Source of the DNA: Clostridia bacterium
Lineage (GTDB): Bacteria; Bacillota; Clostridia; Oscillospirales; Acutalibacteraceae
Direction: 5' to 3'
DNA length: 64,000 bases
Assembly (NCBI GenBank): GCA_017416485.1
Contig: JAFQCH010000017.1
Location: 1 to 64,000, forward strand
The position numbers were made by a program, and so were the translations under genes. Shown one piece after another: positions 1 through 7,298 of this stretch. How positions within the stretch are numbered: position 1 is the first letter of the stretch; each line of letters begins with the position of its first letter. Under the pieces are notes generated by a model. The model was given only the letters and a program-made list of their open reading frames with translations. It ran no database searches and was not told the DNA's origin.

Positions 1-295
1 CGCAAATATCAATAAATATTTTATATTATCGGTTGCCAGTATATAAATTTACCTTCAAACAACACTTTGTTTGCCATGGTGCTTCGCACTTAAGAAAACC
101 CCCGGCGAGGGTTTTCTTAACAACTTTCCTGCGCTTTCTGAAGCATAAAGAGTTTCGCCCGTTGCGACGGGCGACAATGGGCGCTGCCCCTTGACCCCGC
201 AAGTTTTTGAAAAAACTTGACCAAAACTTTTAAAAATTGACAATCAACCAAAATTCCTGCAAATCAAACTCCCCGACAAACCGCAATTTGCCGAA
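1..295. other. Gene-free left end with hairpins
   Basis: No convincing gene is visible. A perfect 12-bp stem lies at 90-101/109-120 (TTAAGAAAACCC with its complement), and a second hairpin around 199-220 is built on CAAGTTTTT. A 62-codon minus-strand reading frame spans 55-243, but it lacks a recognisable domain and reads through both hairpins. The sequence resembles intergenic mosaic elements that recur in clostridial genomes; that resemblance is from memory, not from a search. Confidence 0.45.
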
Positions 296-330
296 GAAAA
301 AACGGAATCTGTGCAGACTCCGTTTTTTGT
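296..330 (-). terminator. Intrinsic terminator after the chromate transporter operon
   Basis: The stem AACGGAATCTG / CAGACTCCGTT (301-324) has one mismatch and is flanked by A and T runs on both sides, so on the minus strand the hairpin is followed by a T tract. It lies 13-47 bases beyond the stop of the last gene of the minus-strand operon. Confidence 0.75.
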
Positions 331-342
331 GTTTGATTCAAT

Positions 343-906
343 TTACAGCTTCAGCAGAATCCCTGCAACGGCGGCAATGAGAATGAACACCGTCGGGTGA
401 ATTTTTTTCAGGTATTTCTGCCCGAGGAAGATGGCAACCGCCAACAGCATTGACTTCCACAAAAATGCGACCGACCAATCCCCTGCAAGCATGGCATCGG
501 TGTTGAAAAAGGTCGGAATGGCAACCCCGAGTCCTGCCATGGCAATCAGTGCCATGCTGGCGGGGCGAAGGCCCGTAAAGGCATTCTGCATCAGGGGGCT
601 TGTTTTGAATCTGTCAATGAACTTGGCAACGAGCATGATAGTGATAATTGCGGGTGCTGTCAGCGCGGCAACACCGACAATGCTGCCGAGCACACCGCCC
701 GTAATAAAGCCCGCATACGTTGCCATATTGACCCCGATCGCACCGGGGGTGGATTCCGCAACCGCGATCATGGTGGACACGTCTTCCACCGTAAACCAGC
801 CGTATTTGGTTGCCATCTCGTTTAAAAACGGCAATGTGGCAAGCCCGCCGCCCACGGCAAGAAGCCCCGTTTTGAAGAATTCATAAAACAAAAGGAGATA
901 GGTCAT
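343..906 (-). CDS. Chromate transporter, half-size ChrA subunit (second of pair)
   Basis: Integral membrane protein of 187 residues with a single ChrA-type half domain. The N-terminal motif F.TGLLAVGGGLATLP (about residues 11-26) and the later STPGAIGVNMATYAGF segment are the family signature. Short-chain CHR proteins are encoded in pairs and are thought to work as heterodimers that export chromate or related oxyanions. The start codon overlaps the stop of the preceding paralogue by 4 bases (ATGA), so the two are probably translationally coupled. Real substrate here is unknown. The minus-strand operon ends after this gene. Confidence 0.88.
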   Translation of the reverse strand: MTYLLLFYEFFKTGLLAVGGGLATLPFLNEMATKYGWFTVEDVSTMIAVAESTPGAIGVNMATYAGFITGGVLGSIVGVAALTAPAIITIMLVAKFIDRFKTSPLMQNAFTGLRPASMALIAMAGLGVAIPTFFNTDAMLAGDWSVAFLWKSMLLAVAIFLGQKYLKKIHPTVFILIAAVAGILLKL

Positions 907-1493
907 TGTGCATTGCCTCCTTTTGCTTTTTTTGGTTCTTTGATTTGTCCCGCGATGATGCCCGCCAATGCGGCGGAAATGACAAGTATAGGTAACGGAA
1001 TTGAGAACGGTAAAAATTTACCCAAAGTCGCAAGCAGGAACACAATAAAGAAAATAACAAGCGAGAACGCATTTTTCAGTGTGCTTTTGCGAAGTTTGAG
1101 AAGTGTGTTGAGAATCAGAACACACACGCAAACGTTAATTCCCGCCAAGGCGTGTTGCACATATTCGTTGTCCGAAAAGCCTTCCAGAAACAGGCTGATA
1201 ATCAGAATAATAATCAGCGGCACAAGTTCAAAGCCGACAGCGGCAGTGATTGCACCAAGCAACCCCGCCTTGCTTCTGCCGATAAAGGTTGACACATTCA
1301 ACGCAATGATGCCGGGGGTGCATTGCCCGATGGCATAGTAGTCGGTCAGATCTTCGTCCGTGACCCACTGTCGTTTTTCAACCAGTTCACGTTGCAGAAT
1401 GGGCAGCATTGCGTAGCCGCCGCCGAATGTCATGGCGCCGACGCGCAAAAATACCCAAAACAATTCCAATGCTGTTTTCAGTTTTTCTTTCAT
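903..1493 (-). CDS. Chromate transporter, half-size ChrA subunit (first of pair)
   Basis: Membrane protein of 196 residues and the partner of the adjacent half-size transporter. The signature F.RVGAMTFGGGYAMLPIL occurs near residues 15-33, and CTPGIIALNVSTFIGR marks the second conserved loop. About five to six hydrophobic segments follow. Its start overlaps the ComF-family stop by 4 bases and its stop overlaps the next start, so it sits inside a tightly packed operon. Chromate export is the family name; sulfate or other oxyanion transport cannot be excluded. Confidence 0.88.
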   Translation of the reverse strand: MKEKLKTALELFWVFLRVGAMTFGGGYAMLPILQRELVEKRQWVTDEDLTDYYAIGQCTPGIIALNVSTFIGRSKAGLLGAITAAVGFELVPLIIILIISLFLEGFSDNEYVQHALAGINVCVCVLILNTLLKLRKSTLKNAFSLVIFFIVFLLATLGKFLPFSIPLPILVISAALAGIIAGQIKEPKKAKGGNAQ

Positions 1494-2197
1494 AATATCC
1501 TCTGTTTTTCTGCGGGAGATCTTGCAATGCAGATTCCTCTGACTTCTTTTGCGCCGAAAATCAGCAGTGTTTTTGCCGCTTCGTGCAAGGTACTTCCCGT
1601 TGTTGTGATGTCGTCGGCAAGTAAGATCACCTTGTTTTTGATGAGGGCTTCCTTGTCTGCCGGTAAATCGTAAACCCCGGTCAGATTGCCGTGCCGCAAA
1701 ACCGCGGAAAGCGTGTGCTGACGGGGTGTTTCGTGTTGTTTTATAAGTGTTTCTTCGCAGGGAATCTGCAAAATATTGCCGAGTGCAATGGCGAATTCCT
1801 GTGCCTGATTATAGGTGCGGATTTTAACCGCCTTTGCAGTCATCGGGATGAATGTGATCAGGTCTGCACCCTGTGTCACACCGCAGTCGTCTGCGTATTT
1901 GGCGGCAATTTTGGCATAAGTGTCAGCCATGTGCGGCAGATTGTTGAACTTGAATTTCTGAATCTGTTCCCGCACAGTGCCTTCATATAAAAACGGTGCA
2001 ACGGTGGAAGTCAGAAACGGTTCGGGCACGCAAAGGCAGTCTTTCATCGGTCTGCCGCAACCCGTGCAGAATTTGCTTTCCGGTACGTGCAGAATAAATT
2101 TTGTGCAGTAGTCACAGATTTCCGCGTTCGGTTGCAACACCCGTCCGCAGACACAGCACCGCGACGGAAACAATGCGTGTTTCAGCAATTGTATCAT
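1490..2197 (-). CDS. ComF family protein (zinc finger plus phosphoribosyltransferase fold)
   Basis: Protein of 235 residues. The N terminus has a zinc-ribbon with CxxC pairs (CCVCG, CDYC, CTGCG), and the C-terminal half carries the type I phosphoribosyltransferase PRPP loop LADDITTTGST. ComF proteins are cytosolic and take part in DNA uptake or recombination in competent bacteria, although many homologues are uncharacterised. The ATG at 2197 was chosen because it overlaps the Maf stop as ATGA; an upstream in-frame ATG at 2230 would overlap Maf by 37 bases. The 3' end overlaps the chromate transporter start by 4 bases. Confidence 0.88.
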   Translation of the reverse strand: MIQLLKHALFPSRCCVCGRVLQPNAEICDYCTKFILHVPESKFCTGCGRPMKDCLCVPEPFLTSTVAPFLYEGTVREQIQKFKFNNLPHMADTYAKIAAKYADDCGVTQGADLITFIPMTAKAVKIRTYNQAQEFAIALGNILQIPCEETLIKQHETPRQHTLSAVLRHGNLTGVYDLPADKEALIKNKVILLADDITTTGSTLHEAAKTLLIFGAKEVRGICIARSPAEKQRIL

Positions 2198-2754
2198 TGG
2201 ATGCCGAATGCACGCAATGCGCGCACGCATTGTGCAAGGGGAAGTCCGACTACATTCGAATAGTCGCCGTTGATTTTTTCAACCAGCACAACCCCTTTGC
2301 TCTGGATACCGTAACCGCCTGCTTTATCCATCGGATCGCCCGTTGCAACATAATGCTTGATATCCTCATCCGTCAGGTCATAAAAAGTGACTTCTGTTTT
2401 GCTGACGAATTCTTGGCGCTTTGTGCCGCTTGCAATGCACACACCCGTCATGACCGTGTGTGTTCTGCCTGAAAGACTGCGAAGCATACTGACAGCATCG
2501 TCTTTGTCTTTTGGTTTGCCTAAAATATTGCCGTCAATGACGACCACCGTATCGGCGGCAAGCACGGTGTCTTCATCTTTGCACAGCTGCAACACCGCTT
2601 CGGCTTTCAGGTTTGCAAGGTGCTGTACGGTTTGTTCTGCTGTGAAACCTTCGGGCACGGTTTCGTCACATCCCGAAACGAGCACTTCAAAGGAAAGTCC
2701 TGTCAGCGTCAGCAGTTCTTTTCTGCGAGGTGATTGAGAAGCAAGATAAAACAT
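2194..2754 (-). CDS. maf: Maf family nucleoside triphosphate pyrophosphatase
   Basis: Cytosolic 186-residue protein of the Maf/YhdE family, which hydrolyses non-canonical or dTTP/UTP-type nucleotides to monophosphates and pyrophosphate and has been linked to septum inhibition. The N-terminal SQSPRRKELL motif, the AADTVV segment around residues 66-71 and GKPKDKDDA match the family, and length is normal. It lies between the nucleosidase gene (9-base gap) and the ComF gene (4-base overlap), consistent with co-transcription. Nucleotide preference cannot be told from the sequence alone. Confidence 0.93.
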   Translation of the reverse strand: MFYLASQSPRRKELLTLTGLSFEVLVSGCDETVPEGFTAEQTVQHLANLKAEAVLQLCKDEDTVLAADTVVVIDGNILGKPKDKDDAVSMLRSLSGRTHTVMTGVCIASGTKRQEFVSKTEVTFYDLTDEDIKHYVATGDPMDKAGGYGIQSKGVVLVEKINGDYSNVVGLPLAQCVRALRAFGIQ

Positions 2755-2763
2755 AGTCGTTCC

Positions 2764-3444
2764 TCAGATTGTTTCAATGAATTTGAGAATCATTTTTGCA
2801 AGATCCTCGGGCTGGGTGTTGTTGACGGCGGTGTAGGTTTCAGCCGAAGCGTCGTCAGCCGAGTCGGACATCTGACGAAGGCTCAAAAACGGCACATCTG
2901 CACTGCCGCAAACGGAAGCGATCGCACCCGTTTCCATGTCGAAAGCATTGATATTGAATGTATCTTTGAAGAAATCTTTTTTCACAGGGTCGGCAAGGAA
3001 CAGATCTCCGCAACCGAACGCGGCAGATTTGACTCCGAGCACAGTTTTAGCCTTATTGAGCAGGTCTTTGTCTGCTTCGTGCTGCCACGGTTTGGACGGA
3101 TTTTCGCCCTGCTTTCTGCCGATTGCGGTCAGGTCAAAATCGCATTCCGCAAAAGAAGAACCGAGGGCAATTTCCCCCTCATGTAAGCCCGACACCGCGC
3201 CCGAAAGGCCGATATTGAAAATGCAATCAGCCTTTTCGTCCGCAATCAGGAAAGCGGCGGCGGTTGCGGCGGCAACTTTGCCGATGCCGCAGGAAACAGC
3301 AACCACACGGTTTTCGTTTACGGTCACTTCGGCGCACGGACGGGTGCGGAAGGTGCCTTCCTTGACTGCACCGTAGGTAGCGGCAATGCGCAGAAAGGGG
3401 AGATATTCGTATTCGTCTGCAATCACAAGACCAATGGTTTTCAT
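2764..3444 (-). CDS. 5'-methylthioadenosine/S-adenosylhomocysteine nucleosidase-like phosphorylase
   Basis: Protein of 226 residues with the PNP/UDP phosphorylase fold of the MTA/SAH nucleosidase group. The glycine-rich GIGKVAAATAAAFLI segment, the FDMETGAIA motif carrying the ribose-binding Met-Glu pair, and the SDSADDAS segment with the catalytic Asp are all present. It probably cleaves adenine or another base from a thio- or homocysteine-linked nucleoside in the activated-methyl cycle. Divergence from canonical MtnN leaves futalosine hydrolase or another nucleosidase possible. It starts 3 bases after the upstream gene ends. Confidence 0.82.
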   Translation of the reverse strand: MKTIGLVIADEYEYLPFLRIAATYGAVKEGTFRTRPCAEVTVNENRVVAVSCGIGKVAAATAAAFLIADEKADCIFNIGLSGAVSGLHEGEIALGSSFAECDFDLTAIGRKQGENPSKPWQHEADKDLLNKAKTVLGVKSAAFGCGDLFLADPVKKDFFKDTFNINAFDMETGAIASVCGSADVPFLSLRQMSDSADDASAETYTAVNNTQPEDLAKMILKFIETI

Positions 3445-3447
3445 GCT

Positions 3448-3708
3448 TTAACCCTCCACTTTTTTGATCATTTCGCGAAGTGCCACGCTGATCTGATCGG
3501 GGCAGGATGTGGGCTTGAATCCGCACTTGATGCCTGCCATACGGTCAGCGGCATCCTTGCAGGTCATGCCCTTGAGCAGTGCCGCAATGCCCTTGAGGTT
3601 GCCGTTGCAGCCACCCATGATCTCAACCTTCTGAATCACAAGATTGTCATCGGCTTCAATTTCTATCATTCTCGAACAGGTTCCCTTGGGTCTGTATGTG
3701 TATACCAT
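3448..3708 (-). CDS. TSCPD domain-containing protein (TIGR03905 type)
   Basis: Small protein of 86 residues of the TIGR03905 group. It keeps GGCNGNLKGI and the C-terminal CGFKPTSCPDQIS motif with conserved cysteines. The same domain occurs at the C terminus of some ribonucleotide reductases, where it is thought to bind metal; stand-alone versions have no established function. The ATG at 3708 is preceded by AAAGGAG at good spacing, so the longer frame upstream is not used. It is the first gene of the minus-strand operon and sits below the promoter at 3743-3771. Confidence 0.85.
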   Translation of the reverse strand: MVYTYRPKGTCSRMIEIEADDNLVIQKVEIMGGCNGNLKGIAALLKGMTCKDAADRMAGIKCGFKPTSCPDQISVALREMIKKVEG

Positions 3709-3742
3709 AATACTTTTCTCCTTTTGTTTTTCGCTACCTTTC

Positions 3743-3771
3743 ATTTTACCATAATTTTGTAAACTTTGCAA
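3743..3771 (-). promoter_or_regulatory. Promoter of the TSCPD-maf-chromate operon
   Basis: On the minus strand TTGCAA (3771-3766) and TAAAAT (3748-3743) are separated by 17 bases and lie about 35 bases upstream of the ATG at 3708. Confidence 0.6.
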
Positions 3772-3815
3772 TAATAACGGATAAAAAACAGGTGAATGAA
3801 AAAACAATAAATGTG

Positions 3816-3845
3816 TTGACAATAATCGCTTTTATGCTGTATCAT
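3816..3845 (+). promoter_or_regulatory. Promoter upstream of the dockerin remnant and cohesin-like gene
   Basis: TTGACA at 3816-3821 and TATCAT at 3840-3845 with an 18-base spacer. Transcription would begin near 3852, at the edge of the short dockerin-like frame, leaving roughly 95 bases of leader before the membrane-protein gene. Confidence 0.55.
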
Positions 3846-3853
3846 ATAAATAT

Positions 3854-3928
3854 ATGAATGGTGATGGAATTGATATTGCCGCAGATGCTCGTCAGGCACT
3901 GTGCCGTTCGGTTGGGCTTGGCGATTGA
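3854..3928 (+). pseudogene. Half-dockerin remnant (24 codons)
   Basis: An ATG-initiated 24-codon frame reads MNGDGIDIAADARQALCRSV followed by GLGD and a stop. This is one calcium-binding half-repeat of a type I dockerin (N-G-D-G-x-I-D-x-x-D-A-R-x-A-L-x-x-x-V-G-L), ending where dockerins end. No RBS precedes the ATG and the upstream frame is not dockerin-like, so it is most likely the 3' remnant of a lost dockerin gene. Because the promoter abuts it, translation as a tiny leader peptide is a less likely alternative. Compare the intact dockerin at the end of the 59370-61166 gene. Confidence 0.6.
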
Positions 3929-3947
3929 CAGATAGGGAGTGATTAAC

Positions 3948-4997
3948 TTGAAGAAGAAAAAGATTTTTGAAGCAACATGTCTTGCTGTCGTGGTGGTTGG
4001 CATTTTGTTCATTCTTTTTTACTTGGTAAAAACAGGCATAAATATATCCAACGAGCAGCCAACAGAAAACACACAAGGCACTGTAACCGCATCGGATGTT
4101 GAATATGTCAGAACCCCCGATCCGAAGATTCGGACACTGCGATACACGCATACGCAGGTCGGCAACGCACAAACAGGAAGTGAGTCGGGCACTTACTATC
4201 TGATTGAACCGATTGTGATCGATCGCTCCGATTGTGCTTCATTTGAATTGTTGTTGAAATACAATCCTGCCGTTGTGCAATTCGGTGTGTATCCGGATGC
4301 GTATATTCCGCCCGAAGCCTCCTTTGCATCAACTGAAGTGACCGAGATTGAACCGGGCTTGCTGCGTGTGGTCGGCTTGCAGCCACTTAAAGAGAGAAAC
4401 GGACGGTTGCATTACGAAATGTTCTCCTTTTTGGTGCTCACTGCGGAGAATCCTGATTTTGAGGTGGAACTGATTTCCTGTAAAAATGCAACCGGAGAAG
4501 AACTCGATTGCCGTGCTGAATATGGGGGTACTTCGAACACGCTGAAATTTGAACCGGACACGCAAACCGATGCGGTTGTGACCGTAAATGTCGACACACC
4601 GAGTTATTATAAAAAACGCAGTGATCGCAAGGATAAATACGGTATGAGCATGCGCGTTAATGTGCAACCGTATGAAAAAAGATTTGTTGACTGTGTTGTG
4701 CAGGTTTTGTATGACCCGCAGCAGGTGGAATATTTTGCAGATCCGCTCTATCTTTATGATGACGGCACACCTGAGCTCGGGGCAAAAGTAACCGTACAGG
4801 AGCCGGGAAAATTGCTGATAAAGGTTTACGGAGAAAATGCAATTTGCAGCATACCGGTCGGTTTTCATGTCCTTTCAAAAGACGAGATCGACTTGGATAT
4901 TTCCCTTGTGTCCTACACGGACGAGGGCGGTGTGCGAGAAAATGCACAGCTTGTTGTGGATATGCCCGTGAAAGTGCCTGTTGTAGTTGATGATTGA
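3948..4997 (+). CDS. Membrane-anchored protein with two cohesin-like beta domains
   Basis: Protein of about 349 residues with a lysine-rich N terminus (KKKKIF), one hydrophobic anchor (about residues 8-29) and an extracytoplasmic remainder. Two beta-rich domains follow (about 45-185 and 190-345). The first has FELLLKYNPAVVQFGV, a GLLRVVG turn and MFSFLVLTAENPDFEVEL, a pattern like cohesin modules (FxxxLxYDPxxL ... FxV). The second repeats the logic with VVQVLYDPQQVEYF. Cohesin assignment is an inference from pattern only. TTG at 3948 is preferred because GGGAG lies 8 bases upstream; GTG at 3939 overlaps that site. Confidence 0.5.
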   Translation: MKKKKIFEATCLAVVVVGILFILFYLVKTGINISNEQPTENTQGTVTASDVEYVRTPDPKIRTLRYTHTQVGNAQTGSESGTYYLIEPIVIDRSDCASFELLLKYNPAVVQFGVYPDAYIPPEASFASTEVTEIEPGLLRVVGLQPLKERNGRLHYEMFSFLVLTAENPDFEVELISCKNATGEELDCRAEYGGTSNTLKFEPDTQTDAVVTVNVDTPSYYKKRSDRKDKYGMSMRVNVQPYEKRFVDCVVQVLYDPQQVEYFADPLYLYDDGTPELGAKVTVQEPGKLLIKVYGENAICSIPVGFHVLSKDEIDLDISLVSYTDEGGVRENAQLVVDMPVKVPVVVDD

Positions 4998-5012
4998 GTA
5001 GCAAAAAAACTC

Positions 5013-5042
5013 TTGACAAATGTGTATAAACCGTGTTATATT
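5013..5042 (+). promoter_or_regulatory. Promoter of the rimP-nusA-infB operon
   Basis: TTGACA at 5013-5018 and TATATT at 5037-5042 (18-base spacer), directly after the stop of the cohesin-like gene and upstream of the hairpin leader of rimP. Confidence 0.7.
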
Positions 5043-5066
5043 GTATACAGTAATAAGGTATTGACA

Positions 5067-5095
5067 AATGAGTGGGGTGACCCGCTCATTTTTGT
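5067..5095 (+). promoter_or_regulatory. rimP leader hairpin (attenuator-like)
   Basis: AATGAGTGGG (5067-5076), loop GTGA, CCCGCTCATT (5081-5090) and a short T run form an intrinsic-terminator shape between the promoter and the rimP RBS. One G-U pair is present. Attenuator-like leaders upstream of rimP have been catalogued in Firmicutes; this element has the same place and shape. It could limit expression of the whole operon; the controlling signal is not visible. Confidence 0.7.
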
Positions 5096-5126
5096 TGATA
5101 CGGGAAAATATTCGGAGGTGGAAACT

Positions 5127-5609
5127 TTGGCAGAGAAGAAAAAAGGAAATACGGTCGATATCGTCTGGGGCATCGCACAGCCGCTTGCCGAACAGCTCGG
5201 ACTGCTTTTGTGGGATGTGCGTTTTCAGAAAGAAGGCGCAAACTGGTATCTGCGTATTATCATTGACAAGGAAGACGGTATCGGCATTGACGATTGCGTT
5301 GCTATGAACGATGCACTGGATGCACCTCTCGATGAAGCCGATCCCATCGACCAAAGCTATAATTTACAGGTTTGCAGTGCAGGCATTGAACGCGAGCTTG
5401 TGCGCGACTTTCATTTTGAAATGTTCATGGGGGCAGACATCATGGTTAAGTTCCCCAAAGCAGACGAAACGGGCGTGAAACTTCGCAAGGGTGTTCTCAA
5501 GGGGTATGACAAAGGTACGCTGACCGTGGAATACGAAGACGGCACCGAGCGCACCTATGAAAAGAAAGAATACACCCGCGTGCAGCTTGACGATTTTGAA
5601 GGCTTTTAA
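5127..5609 (+). CDS. rimP: Ribosome maturation factor RimP
   Basis: Cytosolic protein of 160 residues that assists 30S subunit maturation. The N-terminal domain has LLLWDVRF and the INDAL-like core GIGIDDCVAMNDALDAPLD, then YNLQVCSAGIERELVRDFHF, the family hallmark (normally VSSPGxxRxL), and a C-terminal SH3-like barrel. TTG at 5127 is chosen because the strong site GGAGGTGG ends 5 bases upstream; the frame is open further up but includes promoter and leader sequence. First gene of the conserved rimP-nusA-ylxRQ-infB-rbfA operon. Confidence 0.93.
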   Translation: MAEKKKGNTVDIVWGIAQPLAEQLGLLLWDVRFQKEGANWYLRIIIDKEDGIGIDDCVAMNDALDAPLDEADPIDQSYNLQVCSAGIERELVRDFHFEMFMGADIMVKFPKADETGVKLRKGVLKGYDKGTLTVEYEDGTERTYEKKEYTRVQLDDFEGF

Positions 5610-5654
5610 TTTGTGAAAAAGAAAGTTGATATACAGAAAGGATTGAGCGAAAAA

Positions 5655-6716
5655 ATGAACAAAGAATTTTTTGATGCCATCAGAATGCTTGAAAAAGAAA
5701 AGGGCATCCCCGGCGACAAACTCATCGAAAAGGTCTGCAACGCAATTGTGGTTGCCGCAAGACGCGAATTCGGTGTCAAGGAAGGCATCTTCTGTGACTT
5801 CGACCCCGAAACCGCACAGATGAACATTTATATGATCAAAAACGTTGTGGAAGAAATTGAAGATCCTTCCATTGACGTTCTTCCCGAAGAAGCGCTCAAA
5901 TATGATGCAGAAGCCAAGCTCGGCGATGTGCTTCGCATTCCGCTGCAGGTCAAGGACCTCGGCAGAATTGCCGCCCAGACTGTTAAGCACGTTATCCGTC
6001 AGGGTATCCGCGAAATCGAAGTTGAACAGGTGCTCGAAGAATTCCAGAGCAAAAAGCAGGATATTGTTACCGCAAAGATCAACTCCGTGGATCCCACCAG
6101 CGGCGACCTGACCCTCGCACTCGGCAAGGGTGACGTTCTTCTTCCCAAGAAAGAACAGATCCCCGGCGAATCATTCAAGGCCGGCGATATGGTCAAAATC
6201 TACATCGTTGATGTCAGAGATACCGAAAAGGGGCCCAAGATCATGATCTCCCGTACCCATGCCGATTTTGTCAAGCGTCTGTTTGAAGCAAGTGTTCCCG
6301 AAATCGAAGACGGCACGGTTGAAATTAAGTCCATTTCCCGTGAAGCAGGTTCCAGAACCAAAATTGCTGTTTACAGCAAGGATGAAAACGTGGATCCCGT
6401 CGGTGCCTGTATCGGTCAGCGTGGTATGCGTGTTAACGGTATCATCAACGAGCTGCACGGCGAAAAAATCGACATTGTCCGCTACAGCGAAAATCCCAAG
6501 GAATTCATCGGCGCGGCTCTCGCTCCCGCAGAAGTTATTGCCGTTGAAGTTGTGGACATGGAAAACAAGAGCTGTCAGGTCATCGTTCCCGAAAATCAGC
6601 TTTCTCTTGCCATCGGCAACAAGGGGCAGAACGCCCGCCTTGCCGTAAAACTGACAGGCTGGAAGATCGACATCAAATCCTACATCGGCGACTACAAGCC
6701 GATGATCCAACTGTAA
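5655..6716 (+). CDS. nusA: Transcription termination/antitermination factor NusA
   Basis: RNA polymerase-associated factor of 353 residues acting in pausing, termination and antitermination. N-terminal RNAP-binding domain (about 1-125), S1 domain (about 130-200), then two KH domains with GQRGMRV and GNKGQNARLA loops; no acidic C-terminal repeats, as usual in Firmicutes. The ATG at 5655 gives the typical MNKEFFDAI start with AAAGGA 12 bases upstream. A GTG at 5613 just after rimP with GAAGG upstream is an alternative adding 14 residues. Confidence 0.94.
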   Translation: MNKEFFDAIRMLEKEKGIPGDKLIEKVCNAIVVAARREFGVKEGIFCDFDPETAQMNIYMIKNVVEEIEDPSIDVLPEEALKYDAEAKLGDVLRIPLQVKDLGRIAAQTVKHVIRQGIREIEVEQVLEEFQSKKQDIVTAKINSVDPTSGDLTLALGKGDVLLPKKEQIPGESFKAGDMVKIYIVDVRDTEKGPKIMISRTHADFVKRLFEASVPEIEDGTVEIKSISREAGSRTKIAVYSKDENVDPVGACIGQRGMRVNGIINELHGEKIDIVRYSENPKEFIGAALAPAEVIAVEVVDMENKSCQVIVPENQLSLAIGNKGQNARLAVKLTGWKIDIKSYIGDYKPMIQL

Positions 6717-6732
6717 AAAGGGGTTGTTTGCA

Positions 6733-6996
6733 GTGCAACAGAAAAAAATCCCTTTACGCAAATGCACCGGTTGTTGCGAAATGAAACCAAAAAAAGAACT
6801 GGTGCGCATTGTCCGTTCTCCCGAAGGAGAAATTCATCTTGATTCCACAGGCAAAATGAACGGCAGAGGTGCATACATCTGTCCCGACCTGCAATGTCTG
6901 CAAAAAGCCAAAAAAGGCAGACGGCTTGAAAAGGCATTTGAATGCAGTGTCCCTGCGGAAATTTATGACCGCCTGGAAACGGAGCTGAACGGATGA
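6733..6996 (+). CDS. rnpM: YlxR family RNA-binding protein (RNase P modulator)
   Basis: Small basic protein of 87 residues with the YlxR signature RKCTGCCEMKPKKELVRIVR near the N terminus and GRGAYIC in the middle. Members bind RNA; the B. subtilis homologue has been reported to bind and modulate RNase P. GTG at 6733 is favoured because AAAAGGGG lies at proper spacing upstream, whereas TTG at 6724 abuts the site. The gene lies in its standard place between nusA and the L7Ae-family gene and overlaps the latter by 4 bases. Confidence 0.9.
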   Translation: MQQKKIPLRKCTGCCEMKPKKELVRIVRSPEGEIHLDSTGKMNGRGAYICPDLQCLQKAKKGRRLEKAFECSVPAEIYDRLETELNG

Positions 6997-7298
6997 CACA
7001 AAAAACGCTTTCATATCTCGGTCTTTGCCGCAGGGCAGGCAAACTCGCACTCGGCCATGATGCGGTCGCGGAAGCAGTCCGTGGCAAAAGTGCAAAAATC
7101 TGCCTGCTGACACAAGACGCATCACCCCGCCATAAGAGGGAGCTTGAAGCGGCACAGACAACGGCAGACATCGTCCTCATGCCCATCACATCGCAGGAAT
7201 TGTCTTATTCAATAGGCAAAAAAGTCTGCGTGCTTGCCGTGACGGATGACGGATTTGCCAAAGCTCTAAAAAAGCAGTTTGAAGAGGAGGCAACTTAA
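6993..7298 (+). CDS. L7Ae/L30e-family ribosomal-like protein (YlxQ)
   Basis: Protein of 101 residues of the L7Ae/L30e/Gadd45 family, which binds kink-turn-like [23 protein letters not shown] near the N terminus is the family signature. Its ATG overlaps the YlxR stop (ATGA) and its stop overlaps the infB start by one base (TAATG), suggesting coupled translation through this operon. Exact RNA target in bacteria is not settled. Confidence 0.9.
   Translation: MTQKTLSYLGLCRRAGKLALGHDAVAEAVRGKSAKICLLTQDASPRHKRELEAAQTTADIVLMPITSQELSYSIGKKVCVLAVTDDGFAKALKKQFEEEAT

Noticed and set aside
55..243. 62-codon minus-strand frame at the left end
   Set aside because: Runs through a perfect hairpin and an intergenic repeat-like sequence; no recognisable domain.
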